A program made the translations under genes and the position numbers. The notes below the pieces were generated by a model. The model had not been told where the DNA came from, did not search any database, and was given only the letters and a program-made list of their open reading frames with translations. A DNA stretch of 64,000 bases from Falsirhodobacter halotolerans (lineage in GTDB: Bacteria > Pseudomonadota > Alphaproteobacteria > Rhodobacterales > Rhodobacteraceae): the NCBI RefSeq assembly GCF_022899245.1, contig NZ_JALJAZ010000001.1, positions 1,643,501 through 1,707,500 on the forward strand, in the 5' to 3' direction. The first letter of the stretch is position 1; every line of letters starts with the position of its first letter. This document shows positions 35,775 to 44,371 of this stretch, in pieces.

Positions 35775-35803
35775 AATATGACTATATGACCTCGAATAGT
35801 CAA
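35775..35803 (-). promoter_or_regulatory. Promoter with overlapping palindromic operator
   Basis: On the minus strand TTGACT (35803-35798) and CATATT (35780-35775) are 17 bp apart, a good housekeeping promoter for the gene at 35,707. The inverted repeat GACTAT (35780-35785) / ATAGTC (35796-35801) overlaps both boxes, a classic position for a repressor site. The divergent gene encodes a ribbon-helix-helix protein, the probable binder. Confidence 0.6.
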
Positions 35804-35829
35804 GAACTTTGTCGAGGAGATTCGCAGTC

Positions 35830-36003
35830 ATGGCACGCATGGGCAGACCCCCCGTCGATTCCGAAGCCGTCACCGTCCGCATGGAGCGTGAGCTTCTTCG
35901 CGCCATCGACGACTACAGGCGCCAGCAGGACGACCTGCCCTCCAGGCCGGAAGTCGTTCGCCGCGTCATGGCGGAATGGCTGGGCAAACAGAAGCATGGC
36001 TAG
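35830..36003 (+). CDS. Ribbon-helix-helix DNA-binding protein
   Basis: The 57-residue protein has the pattern of a CopG/Arc-type regulator: a beta strand VTVRMERELLRAIDDYRRQQ, then PSRPEVVRRVMAEWL for the second helix. GAGGAG lies 11 bases before the ATG at 35,830. Its stop codon is TAG, of which the last G belongs to an inserted IS5-family element; without the insertion the stop would be TAA at the same place, so the protein is unchanged. It probably represses the divergent operon. Confidence 0.75.
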   Translation: MARMGRPPVDSEAVTVRMERELLRAIDDYRRQQDDLPSRPEVVRRVMAEWLGKQKHG

Positions 36004-36853
36004 GTCATGTTGACAAATGGCGGATCCAGAGACGGATCGACGTGATGTCAATGAAGCCGAGGAAGCTTTCCGCCGTCTTGTCGTAGCGGGTCGCGACACG
36101 CCTGGCGTTTTTGAGCTTGTTGAAGCAGCGTTCGACCAGGTTCCTCAGGCGATACATCGAGCGATCGACACCAATCCGCTTCTTGCGGGACTTGCGCATC
36201 GGGATCACGGGCAGGACGTTGCGCGCTTCCATGCCGTCTCTGATCTTATCTGCATCGTAGCCGCGATCCGCAAGCAGCACGCTCGGGCGGGGCAGATTAT
36301 CCGCCATCACCAGATCGAAGCCGAGATAATCCGACGTCTGGCCTGGCGTGATCTCTGCCCTCATGGGAAGCCCGTGTGCATTGACGAGGAGGTGGATCTT
36401 GGTCGTAAAGCCACCTCGAGAACGGCCGAAACCTTGTCGTGGAGTCCCCCTTTAGCGCCCGCTGCCTGATGGTGGGCGCGGATCACGGTGCTGTCGATCA
36501 TCTGCAGGGCGCTTGGCACAGCTCCGCTCTGGTTCAGTGCCTCCATGATGTCCTCCCAGAGCCCGGTCAACGTCCAGCGCCGGAATTGCCGATAGACGCT
36601 CGACCACTTCCCGAACCCCCCGGGAAGATTACGCCATGGCGCCCCGGTTCGGGCAATCCAGAAAATCCCATCAAGAACGAGGCGGTGGTTGGTGGATTTA
36701 CGCCCGTTCGGAGCGCGGACGGCGAGGATGAAACGCTCAAAGAACGCCCATTCCTCGTCCGACATAAGGTCTCGTGCCAAGCTGGTCTCCATCGCAGATG
36801 CCAGCTTGAATCATGCTCAAAGCCTGATGTGAATCTCTTTTGTCAACACGACC
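36003..36853. mobile_element. IS5-family insertion sequence, copy 1 (851 bp)
   Basis: The ends are inverted repeats GGTCATGTTGACAAA (left) and, read inwards, GGTCGTGTTGACAAA (right), differing at one base. The element is flanked by a TA duplication (36001-36002 and 36854-36855). It encodes a two-phase transposase on the minus strand. Size and TA duplication fit the IS427/IS1031-like groups of IS5. It sits exactly within the stop codon of the ribbon-helix-helix gene. Confidence 0.85.
36005..36792 (-). CDS. IS5-family transposase made by -1 frameshifting
   Basis: The first frame (36,792 to about 36,446) holds the N-terminal part with DEEWAFFERFIL, APWRNLPGGFGKW and the catalytic Asp in MIDSTVIRAH. 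The second frame (to 36,005) continues with SRGGFTTKIH, LLADRGYDAD (second Asp), and RYRLRNLVERCF-like C-terminal sequence with the catalytic Glu. The junction is AAAGGGGG (minus strand, 36453-36446), a slippery run, and the combined length fits a -1 shift. DDE chemistry is expected. Both halves look intact, so the element may be active. Confidence 0.82.
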
Positions 36854-36926
36854 TAACCTTATGCATTTCGAATAAAACGGCGAGGCGCACACGGCGCTTC
36901 ATGTTGATAGGGATCTTTCCGTTGGG

Positions 36927-37139
36927 CTATTCGGAGGAAACGACAAACGAGATGCGATGGCTTTGGCCCGACATCCGGATCAGATCATCGATCATCGGCT
37001 GCGACATGTTGCTGTCGGCCACAATGATACCTTCGCCGTCGAGCACGGCCGCGAAATGGCGCATGGCCGCGAGCTCAGAGGCATCGGTGATTTCACGGGT
37101 GTTACCGTCAATGGTGTATTTTATCCTGGTTATACTCAT
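36927..37139 (-). CDS. Small hypothetical protein
   Basis: The 70-residue protein starts at an ATG behind a strong GGAGGAGG. It reads as a compact alpha/beta protein (ITRIKYTIDGNTREITD, then MRHFAAVLDGEGIIVADSN, ending RISFVVSSE). No family is recognised. It stands alone between the IS5 element and ligD. Confidence 0.55.
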   Translation of the reverse strand: MSITRIKYTIDGNTREITDASELAAMRHFAAVLDGEGIIVADSNMSQPMIDDLIRMSGQSHRISFVVSSE

Positions 37140-37277
37140 GCCATCCTCCTCCCCAGAGGAAATAGGACGATTCGCGCATTGTGCCACACTGGTGCAAAAC
37201 TGGTATGTTGGACTTCACCTTCGGGTATCAAACCTAGACCTAGGTGGTAGCAACACAGCCGGCTCGGAAATGCTCGC

Positions 37278-39647
37278 TCACTGTATCAACCGGGCTAAAA
37301 TCGCGCTGCTGATCGTCGAAGGCTTTGGCAGGTCAGGCCAGTTGCGATCCAAAGCTGCTTTCATCCCGAAGGCATCCGCACGACGAAGACGGGGAAGTTC
37401 GTCCCACGTCACCGGCACCGCCACAGGGGCACCGGGTCGGGCGCGCACGGAGAAAGGGGCGATTGCGGTGGCCCCTCGTTCATTGCGCAACCAGTCGATG
37501 AATATGCGGCCCCTGCGTTTGGCCTTTGACATCGTGGCGGTGAAGCGATCGGGAGCGCGGTCGGACATGAGGGTCGCGATCAGCTGCGACAGGGTTCTAA
37601 CCGTGTCCCAGCCGACGGTGCGACGCAGAGGAACAATCACATGGATGCCTTTTCCGCCAGACAACATCGGCCATGACGCAAGGCCAACGCTTTCCAGAAC
37701 CTCTCGCACCTCCAGAGCCCCGCGTCGGGTGGTTGCAAAGCCCAGCCCCTCGTCCGGGTCCAGATCGAAGACCATCCGTTCCGGACGGTCCAAGCGATCG
37801 GACCGCGCCCCCCATGGGTGAAACTCCACCGTGCCCATCTGCACGGCCCCCACGAGTCCGGCCGCGTCCGTGATGCGGATATACGGCTCGTTGTCGATAT
37901 TGACGTGGCGCACCGATGTGGGAAATCCTTTGCCCGCATGTTTCTGAAAGAAGCGTTCGCCCTCCAGTCCCTCGGGCAGTCGCAAGAGAGAGCACGGGCG
38001 ATCCGCCAATGTCGGAAGGATGCGGTCGGCCATCGCCTCATAGTATCGGGCCAGATCGAGCTTGGTCATTTTCGGTTTGAGGAACACCACGCGGTTGGCG
38101 TTGCTGATACCGATCCCTGCAATTTGGGGGCGGTCGCTTTGCTTCAGGCCCACCTCCGTGGCGGGGTCCATCGCCACCTCTTTCGGTGGCTTGTCTTCGC
38201 GCAGCCCAACGAACCGTGCATGCCGCAGAAGACCGTCGGCCGTGCGTTCGGCATAGGCGATTTCGGCTACCAGACGAGGCTCCACCCATTTCGCCGCCAC
38301 CGACGTCTGCAAGGGTGGCTTGCGGCGCGGGATGAAGGCCGCGAGCATTTCATCTTGCATGGCGGCGTTGAACCCGGTTCCCACCTTGCCCCGATACCGC
38401 AGTTCGCCGGCCTCCATTGTTGCCAGCAGCAAAGACGAAAGCGCCCGACCGCGTTTTTCGGACGGCTGATACCCGACGATCACGAACTCGGCCCGATGGG
38501 TGCATTTCGTCTTTTGCCAATCTGATGATCGCCCGCCGCGATAAGGGGCGGCGCGACGTTTGGAGATGATCCCTTCACCTCCCGCCGCGCAGACCGCGTC
38601 CCGCGCGGCGTCGCCGTCGAGGTTGATCAGCGGCGACAGGCGCACAAACCCCTGCGGTGCGACATCGGCGAACAGGTTTTCCAGTGCTCGGCGACGGTCG
38701 GTCAGGGGATGGCCGGACATGTCCATTCCGTCCAACGCCAGCAGGTCGAATGCGTAGAACAGGAAAGGTCCGCCCGATTTGATGGCCGCCTGCAAGGCCG
38801 AAAACCCCTGAAGCCCCGCCCCTGCCACGATCTCGCCGTCGATCAGGGCGCTGTCGCAGGACAGCCGCGCCAAAACCGGCGCGAGCTCGGCAAACCGCTT
38901 TGTCCAGTCCTGCCCGGACCGCGTCCGGATGACGACCCCGCCTTTGCCAATCGCGATCTGCGCGCGATAGCCGTCGTGCTTGACCTCATGCCACCAGCCA
39001 TCGCCCTCCGGAGGGGTGCCGACCAGCTGCGCCAGTTGCGGCGCGCGAAACTTCGGGACAGGGGCTTTGCGCGATGGCAAAGCCTGCGGCGGCGCCCCTT
39101 CGGCAATCTGCGCCACGGTGCGGTGGCTGGAGACGCTGCGGTCAAATTGCAGGTGGCGACCGGCATCGGCGTCCCGCTCCTTTATCATCAGCCAGTTTTC
39201 CCGACCGCGATCCGCAGGCTTGCCCTTCATGCGCACAAGCGACCACCCGCCCGTCGCCCTTTGCCCATGCAGCCGGAAATGCAATCGGCCTTGAGCCAAG
39301 CCCTCGGCCACATCATGCAGCGGCTGCCACCACCCCAGATCCCACAACATGACCGTGCCGGCGCCATATTGGCCCTTCGGGATCGTCCCTTCCCATGTCA
39401 GATAATCGAGGGGATGATCTTCCGTCCGAACCGCCAAACGTTTGTCGGCGGGATTTGTCGATGGCCCCCGAGTGACAGCCCAAGACAGCAGAACCCCCTC
39501 CCACTCCAGACGCAGGTCCCAGTGCAGGCGTGTGGCGTCATGCATCTGCACCGAATATCGCAAGGCCAGTCCACGTCCCGTCCCCCCTTGCGGCTCGGTC
39601 GTTCGGGCAAAATCCCGCTTGGAACGGTAGGTGCGAAGAGCGTCCAT
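37278..39647 (-). CDS. ligD: ATP-dependent DNA ligase D (NHEJ ligase)
   Basis: LigD seals double-strand breaks in bacterial non-homologous end joining. The 789-residue protein has three domains: a 3'-phosphoesterase at about residues 25-165 (HDATRLHWDLRLEWEG), an ATP ligase at about 200-480 with the adenylated lysine K223 in EVKHDGYR, and a primase/polymerase at about 510-789 with metal-binding FDLDPDEGL. Its start overlaps the ku stop by one base (TGATG), so the two proteins are made together. The order PE-LIG-POL is a common bacterial variant. Confidence 0.95.
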   Translation of the reverse strand: MDALRTYRSKRDFARTTEPQGGTGRGLALRYSVQMHDATRLHWDLRLEWEGVLLSWAVTRGPSTNPADKRLAVRTEDHPLDYLTWEGTIPKGQYGAGTVMLWDLGWWQPLHDVAEGLAQGRLHFRLHGQRATGGWSLVRMKGKPADRGRENWLMIKERDADAGRHLQFDRSVSSHRTVAQIAEGAPPQALPSRKAPVPKFRAPQLAQLVGTPPEGDGWWHEVKHDGYRAQIAIGKGGVVIRTRSGQDWTKRFAELAPVLARLSCDSALIDGEIVAGAGLQGFSALQAAIKSGGPFLFYAFDLLALDGMDMSGHPLTDRRRALENLFADVAPQGFVRLSPLINLDGDAARDAVCAAGGEGIISKRRAAPYRGGRSSDWQKTKCTHRAEFVIVGYQPSEKRGRALSSLLLATMEAGELRYRGKVGTGFNAAMQDEMLAAFIPRRKPPLQTSVAAKWVEPRLVAEIAYAERTADGLLRHARFVGLREDKPPKEVAMDPATEVGLKQSDRPQIAGIGISNANRVVFLKPKMTKLDLARYYEAMADRILPTLADRPCSLLRLPEGLEGERFFQKHAGKGFPTSVRHVNIDNEPYIRITDAAGLVGAVQMGTVEFHPWGARSDRLDRPERMVFDLDPDEGLGFATTRRGALEVREVLESVGLASWPMLSGGKGIHVIVPLRRTVGWDTVRTLSQLIATLMSDRAPDRFTATMSKAKRRGRIFIDWLRNERGATAIAPFSVRARPGAPVAVPVTWDELPRLRRADAFGMKAALDRNWPDLPKPSTISSAILARLIQ

Positions 39648-40492
39648 CAGGCGGATCGTTTCGCCTTGGCGGTCTTGGAAGACGGTTTGTTCCGACCGCT
39701 CCCGGTAGACCCAAGGCTCTGCTTCAGCGCTTCCATCAGATCGACCACATTGCCGCCTTTGGCCTTCGCGTCCTCATCCCCGGTCATGGCGCGTGGGGTT
39801 TTGCGGTTTTTGCGCTTGGCGGCGATCAAGGCGCGCAAGGCTTTATCATAGTGGTCTATGAAGGCCGCCGCGTCGAACGGAGCGGATTTTCGTTCGATAA
39901 GCTGTGTCGCCACGGCCAACAGTTCCTTGTCCGCAGGCCCGTCTTCGATGCCGGAAAACAGCGGATCGGCCGACCGAATTTCGTCGGCGTAATGCAATGT
40001 CTCCATCAGCAGCCCGTCGCCGCAAGGCCGGATGGAGCACAGATATTCCCGCCCGCGCATCGTCAACTGCCCCAGACCCACCTTTCCCGCCTTGCGCATG
40101 GCATCGCGCACAACGCGGTAGGCATCCTCGGCCAGATCGTCGGTCGGCACGACGTAATAGGGTTTGTCGTAATACAGCGGCGAAATCTCGGACGCGTCGA
40201 CGAACTGCACGAGCTCGAACGTCTTCTTGGTTTCCAGTCGAATATCGTCGATTTCCGCCGGATCAAGCAGCAGGTATTCGTCCTTGCTTGTCTCGTAACC
40301 TTTGAGGATATCCTCGGTTTTTACCCGCCCGACACCCGCCACCGTCTTCTGATACCGGACGGGCTTTCCGGTGGGCCGGTGGATCTGCCGAAATGCGACC
40401 CGCGCCCCGGATTTCGTCGCCGGATGCACCTCTACCCCGATCGACACGAGGGAGATCCGAAGCTGACCCGTCCACACCGCACGCGATGCCAT
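39647..40492 (-). CDS. ku: Non-homologous end joining protein Ku
   Basis: Bacterial Ku forms a ring on DNA ends and recruits LigD. The 281-residue protein shows the Ku core: MASRAVWTGQLRISLVSIGVE at the N-terminus, VRYQKTVAGVGRVKTEDILKGYE, and LYYDKPYYVVP. The C-terminal tail is lysine/serine-rich, as usual. CAGGAGAG precedes the ATG at 40,492. It is the first gene of the ku-ligD pair. The operon protects non-replicating cells, in line with the neighbouring catalase. Confidence 0.95.
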   Translation of the reverse strand: MASRAVWTGQLRISLVSIGVEVHPATKSGARVAFRQIHRPTGKPVRYQKTVAGVGRVKTEDILKGYETSKDEYLLLDPAEIDDIRLETKKTFELVQFVDASEISPLYYDKPYYVVPTDDLAEDAYRVVRDAMRKAGKVGLGQLTMRGREYLCSIRPCGDGLLMETLHYADEIRSADPLFSGIEDGPADKELLAVATQLIERKSAPFDAAAFIDHYDKALRALIAAKRKNRKTPRAMTGDEDAKAKGGNVVDLMEALKQSLGSTGSGRNKPSSKTAKAKRSA

Positions 40493-40559
40493 AACACTCT
40501 CCTGCCAAGACCATGGTCCCAAGCATGAATGCCGGGGGCCGGTTCCGGAAAACCTTGGG

Positions 40560-40586
40560 GGGGCGGGTCAAAGACCCGCCCCCCTA
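40560..40586 (-). terminator. Strong hairpin after the Mn-catalase gene
   Basis: GGGGGCGGGTC and GACCCGCCCCC (40561-40571 and 40575-40585, extendable by one pair) form a perfect 11-bp stem with an AAA loop, seven bases past the minus-strand catalase stop. A clear T run is missing, so it may act as a weak terminator or an mRNA-stabilising 3' hairpin. Confidence 0.55.
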
Positions 40587-40592
40587 TCCGCA

Positions 40593-41519
40593 TCAGCGGG
40601 ACTTTTTGTAGAGTTTTTCGGCAATCTCGAACATCTCCTCCGGCGCATAGTCCGGGGTGAAGGCCGAGGGTATGCCGGTCAGATCATGGATCTTCCCGCC
40701 CTCCGGTGCGCCGTCCACAACCTCCAGCCCTCCCGGGGGATCGTCGGGCAAGGCCACTTCGCCATTGCCCCAGATGCCGCGGATTTCCTGATAATCATCC
40801 GGGCTGAAGGTATAGAGCCGGCGATGCGCGCCCTCTCCCAGATATTTCTGGCATTCGGGAATGTTGCCCAAAGGAATGTTCGGCGTGGGCAGGAACTTGT
40901 CCAGATCGACGCCCGTCAGCTTTTTCAACGCCAGTGCATAGGCGTGGGCATGAACCGAGCCGCGCACCAGAAGATAACCGCAGACCTCGCGCCCCGTCGG
41001 ATCTACAAGGCTTTCATAGACGCGCAGCTTGTGCAGCCGTGCGCCGCATTCCAGATGGAAGTTGTGCAGAAGATCGACGATCACGTTGCCGGTCGTGGTG
41101 ACGAAATCGTTGTTCCACGACTGGCCGTTGCTGTTGACGGGCATGGCCCCGCCGCCGGCGGAATAAAACGCGCCCGCCAGCCGCGCATCCTTCATCGCGT
41201 CATATGGCGCACCGGAGATGTCACCGCCGTTGGTGCTATCATCATTGCTGCTGTCGGGGCCGTTGGCCAGCATGGCGACGCCGTTGCTGACGAGTTCCAC
41301 ATGGCCGATTTCCTCGGCGGTGATGGCCGCGACAAGGCTATAGAACGGCCGCAACTTGCTTTTGCTGCGGAAGTTGAAGCTCTGGAACATATAGTTCCCG
41401 AGGGTGGACATCTCGCCGTATTTTCCCCCCAGCAGTTCCTGCAGAGCGGCGGCGGCGTTGGGGTCCTGGCGCTTGGGCGGGGGCAGATCGATTTGAAGCT
41501 TGTCGACACGTAGGAACAT
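40593..41519 (-). CDS. Manganese catalase (di-Mn, ferritin-like)
   Basis: The enzyme breaks down hydrogen peroxide without heme. The 308-residue protein starts MFLRVDKLQIDLPPP, the usual N-terminus, and has the four-helix metal motif AAITAEEIGHVELV (ExxH) plus a second set around NFHLECGARLHKLRVYE. GGAG lies before the ATG at 41,519. The length agrees with family members of about 290-310 aa. It is placed upstream of ku-ligD on the same strand, separated by a hairpin. A second, different Mn-catalase lies at 61.3 kb. Confidence 0.92.
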   Translation of the reverse strand: MFLRVDKLQIDLPPPKRQDPNAAAALQELLGGKYGEMSTLGNYMFQSFNFRSKSKLRPFYSLVAAITAEEIGHVELVSNGVAMLANGPDSSNDDSTNGGDISGAPYDAMKDARLAGAFYSAGGGAMPVNSNGQSWNNDFVTTTGNVIVDLLHNFHLECGARLHKLRVYESLVDPTGREVCGYLLVRGSVHAHAYALALKKLTGVDLDKFLPTPNIPLGNIPECQKYLGEGAHRRLYTFSPDDYQEIRGIWGNGEVALPDDPPGGLEVVDGAPEGGKIHDLTGIPSAFTPDYAPEEMFEIAEKLYKKSR

Positions 41520-41707
41520 TGGAATCTCCAAACTGTTCGGGTGTGATCGGCTGGCCCGAAGGATTTCCGGCCGCACCACAGGTAGCGCCCCCGCATCACA
41601 AACCAAACTTTGTCACACAGGAGGGCTCGCGATACCCGCAACGGTGCTTGGCAGACGTCTGCGCCATCCTAGGTTGATGGTGCGGGGAGACCATCGCCAC
41701 ATGTTTC

Positions 41708-42673
41708 ATGACACCTGATATCGTCATTGCCGTTCCGATGCGGAACGAAGCGCGGTCCGTGCCGCGTCTGTTGCGCAGCCTTGGCCGCGCGGCACGGCGG
41801 GTGGAGGGACGTGTCACCGTTCTTGCCCTTGCCAACGATTGCGAGGACGGCACCGCCGACGCCCTACGCCGCGCGGCGATCCCTTTTTTGGATGTGGTTA
41901 TCGAAGAACTCCGTCTGCCCCCCGACCTGAGTTCGGCGGGCTATGCCCGTCGTCTGTGTATGGACCATGCCGCCGCTCTGGCACCGGAAGGCGTGATGCT
42001 GACCACCGATGCCGATGCCGTCGTCACGCCTGGGTGGATTGCCGCCGCCCTGACCGCGTTGGACAACGGCGCCGATCTGGTCTGCGGCACGATTGCCGTT
42101 TGCCGCCACGCCATTCCCCCGTCCGTATCAAACGACCGGATCGTGCGGGCGGAGCGTGCCTATGCCGACCTGCTGCACGAAGTGCGGTATCGTCTGGACC
42201 TGCGCGCGGGACGTCAGCCCCCGACTGGACGGCCGCATTACATGGAATCAGGCGCGGCTTTGGCCTTGCGCACCCGCACCTATCACGCCTTGGGCGGTCT
42301 GCCGCATGTATCCACAAGCGAGGATCGCGCTTTGGTCCATCGCGCCGGTGAGGTCGGCCTGCGCGTCACATATTGCCCGCAAATGCGGACCTTCGTGTCG
42401 GCGCGGATGGACGGGCGGGCGGAAGACGGTATGGCCGCCTGCCTGCGCACCCGCATGACCGTGGCCGATCCACCCGCCGACCAGTCTATGCTGTCCGTCG
42501 CCACCTTGGCCGACCTGTGGGCGGCGAGCCTGTCCGACCCCACCCGCCCCTTTCCCGACCGCAGCCATCCGTTCGGGGCGCGGCTGCGTGCATCCGATCT
42601 GGAACGCATGTTGCCCGAATTGCAGCGTTTCGTGACCGAGGTTGTCCATGCCGGAATCGATCATGCCGCATAG
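41708..42673 (+). CDS. GT2-family glycosyltransferase of a NodS/PIG-L cluster
   Basis: The 321-residue protein has a GT-A fold of family 2: nucleotide-binding start IVIAVPMRNEARSVPRLL, a DxD motif in TTDADAVVTPGW, and the acceptor region ALAL..GGLPHVSTSEDRALVHR with the ED pair. No membrane segment is obvious, so it is cytosolic. The sugar is unknown. It is the first of four tightly overlapping genes (next start lies inside it), so a shared pathway is very likely. Confidence 0.85.
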   Translation: MTPDIVIAVPMRNEARSVPRLLRSLGRAARRVEGRVTVLALANDCEDGTADALRRAAIPFLDVVIEELRLPPDLSSAGYARRLCMDHAAALAPEGVMLTTDADAVVTPGWIAAALTALDNGADLVCGTIAVCRHAIPPSVSNDRIVRAERAYADLLHEVRYRLDLRAGRQPPTGRPHYMESGAALALRTRTYHALGGLPHVSTSEDRALVHRAGEVGLRVTYCPQMRTFVSARMDGRAEDGMAACLRTRMTVADPPADQSMLSVATLADLWAASLSDPTRPFPDRSHPFGARLRASDLERMLPELQRFVTEVVHAGIDHAA

Positions 42674-43709
42674 CATCCCCGCCACAATGGCGCGTCTGAC
42701 CGCCCTACCCGCCGACGGGGCCGACGGACCTTCCGGCCCGTCGCTGGTGGGCGCGTTGCGCGACGGGGGGGCCTTGGCGTGGGCGGCGGGTATGGCGCAT
42801 GAACCCTCCGACCCCCTCGCCTTGGCCGAGGCGCTGGCCGCCATCGGGGCTGAAAGCCTGTCCGCTGGTCGTTTGTTTGAAGGCCATGTCAACGCGCTGA
42901 AACTGATCCGGCTGTATGGCGACGGGGCCGATCTGGACGCGGCCCGTCGCGGCGCATTGTTCGGCATCTGGGGCGCGGACGGGCCAAATCCGGTGCGGAT
43001 ATGTGGCGACCACCTGCACGGCACGAAATTGTTCGCCAGCGGGGCCGACATGGTGGACCGGATCATCGTCACCGCCCGAACCGAGGCTGGCCCTCAACTT
43101 TTGCTTCTTCGGCGCGAAATGCTAAGGGATCGGCTGTTCCCCGAGGAATGGCAGGTGTCGGGCATGTGCGCCACCGCCTCGGGACGCTGCGATCTGGACG
43201 GGGTTCCGCTGGATCAGGCCACCCCCCTCGGCGTCCCCGGCGATTACCTGCAAGAGCCGTATTTCCACGGTGGGGTCTGGCGTTATGCCGCCGTCCAGAT
43301 GGGGGCGATGCGGCGGTTGACGCAGGCCACAATCCGGCAGCTTCGGGCGCGGGGCCAGACCGAGGCTCCGCTGCAAGCCCTTCGCCTGCGCTACATGCTG
43401 ACCGCCTGCGAAACCGCCCGCCTGTGGGTTCAGCGCGCGGCCATCCGCTGCGAAGCCGCTGCGGCCATGCCGGAGGCGGCGGACGATGCGATCCTTGCGC
43501 GGCTGGTGGTCGCGGATCTGGCCGAGGAGGTGCTGCGCCACATGGACCACGCCTTAGGTGCTGCGTCGTTCCTGCGGGGGCACGAGGTGGAACGTATCCG
43601 CCGCGATCTCGGCTTCTATCTGCGGCAGGCCAATCCCGACGGGCTGTCGCAGACGGCGATCCAACGTCTGGTGTCGGACCCCGCACGGTTGGACGGGTGG
43701 CTGTCATGA
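42648..43709 (+). CDS. Acyl-CoA-dehydrogenase-like flavoprotein of the NodS/PIG-L cluster
   Basis: The 353-residue protein has the course of an acyl-CoA dehydrogenase fold: a helical N-terminal domain (LAEALAAIGAESLSAGRLFEGHVNALKLI), a beta domain around ALFGIWGADGPNPVRICGD and KLFASGADMVDRIIVTA, and a C-terminal helical bundle (LRLRYMLTACETARLWVQRAA). The catalytic base is not clear, so it may be an oxidoreductase or monooxygenase-like relative. ATG at 42,648 overlaps the glycosyltransferase gene by 26 bases; 42,663 is an alternative. Confidence 0.7.
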   Translation: MPESIMPHSIPATMARLTALPADGADGPSGPSLVGALRDGGALAWAAGMAHEPSDPLALAEALAAIGAESLSAGRLFEGHVNALKLIRLYGDGADLDAARRGALFGIWGADGPNPVRICGDHLHGTKLFASGADMVDRIIVTARTEAGPQLLLLRREMLRDRLFPEEWQVSGMCATASGRCDLDGVPLDQATPLGVPGDYLQEPYFHGGVWRYAAVQMGAMRRLTQATIRQLRARGQTEAPLQALRLRYMLTACETARLWVQRAAIRCEAAAAMPEAADDAILARLVVADLAEEVLRHMDHALGAASFLRGHEVERIRRDLGFYLRQANPDGLSQTAIQRLVSDPARLDGWLS

Positions 43710-44371
43710 CCGCGACGCTGGACGATCTTCTGGCGGGCCGGACCTCCATCACCGTGATCGCGCCGCATCCCGATGACGAAACGCTGGGCTGCGGTCGGTT
43801 GCTGGCGGATGCGCGGGCCGCCGGTATTGCCTGCACCGTGGTGTGCGTGACCGACGGGGCGCGGTCGCATCCGAACTCCCGCCGCTATCCGCCCGAAAAG
43901 CTGGCGGCTCTGCGGCGGGCGGAACTGGAGATGGCGGTGCAGAAGCTCGGCTCGGGCATCGGGGTCGATCATCTCGGCTATCCCGATTGCGCGGCCCCGC
44001 AGGACGGTCCCGCCGTGGATCGCATATGCTTGCTTATGGCCCCCGCCACGCTCCTGCTGTCGCCGTGGAGGGGCGATCCGCATGTCGATCATCAAAGCTG
44101 CGCCACGCTTGCCGCCCATGTGACAAAGCGCATGGGCTGCCGCCACTTGGCCTATCCCATCTGGGGGCGGGTGCGCCCTGTGGCCTCGCCGCCGACGGAC
44201 ATCCTCCGCTATCACGGCAGCGCCGAAGCCGCCGCCCGCAAGCGCGACGCTTTGGCCTGCCATTGCAGCCAGATGACCGGCCTGATCGACGACGACCCCG
44301 AAGGGTTCGTCATGGATGCCGATCTGCAGGCCATGTTCCTGACCGAACCGGAGCTGTTCCATGCCCCGTGA
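43706..44371 (+). CDS. PIG-L family N-deacetylase
   Basis: The 221-residue protein carries the zinc motif APHPDDETLGCG at its N-terminus and a later histidine in DPHVDHQSC, the set used by PIG-L/LmbE deacetylases to remove N-acetyl groups from amino sugars. ATG at 43,706 overlaps the previous stop by four bases. In this cluster it probably deacetylates a GlcNAc unit placed by the glycosyltransferase; this is inferred from order and family. Confidence 0.87.
   Translation: MTATLDDLLAGRTSITVIAPHPDDETLGCGRLLADARAAGIACTVVCVTDGARSHPNSRRYPPEKLAALRRAELEMAVQKLGSGIGVDHLGYPDCAAPQDGPAVDRICLLMAPATLLLSPWRGDPHVDHQSCATLAAHVTKRMGCRHLAYPIWGRVRPVASPPTDILRYHGSAEAAARKRDALACHCSQMTGLIDDDPEGFVMDADLQAMFLTEPELFHAP

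Noticed and set aside
36361-36792. Frame break in the IS5 transposase as a mutation
   Set aside because: The break is at a slippery AAAGGGGG run and the length fits a -1 shift, as usual in this IS group.
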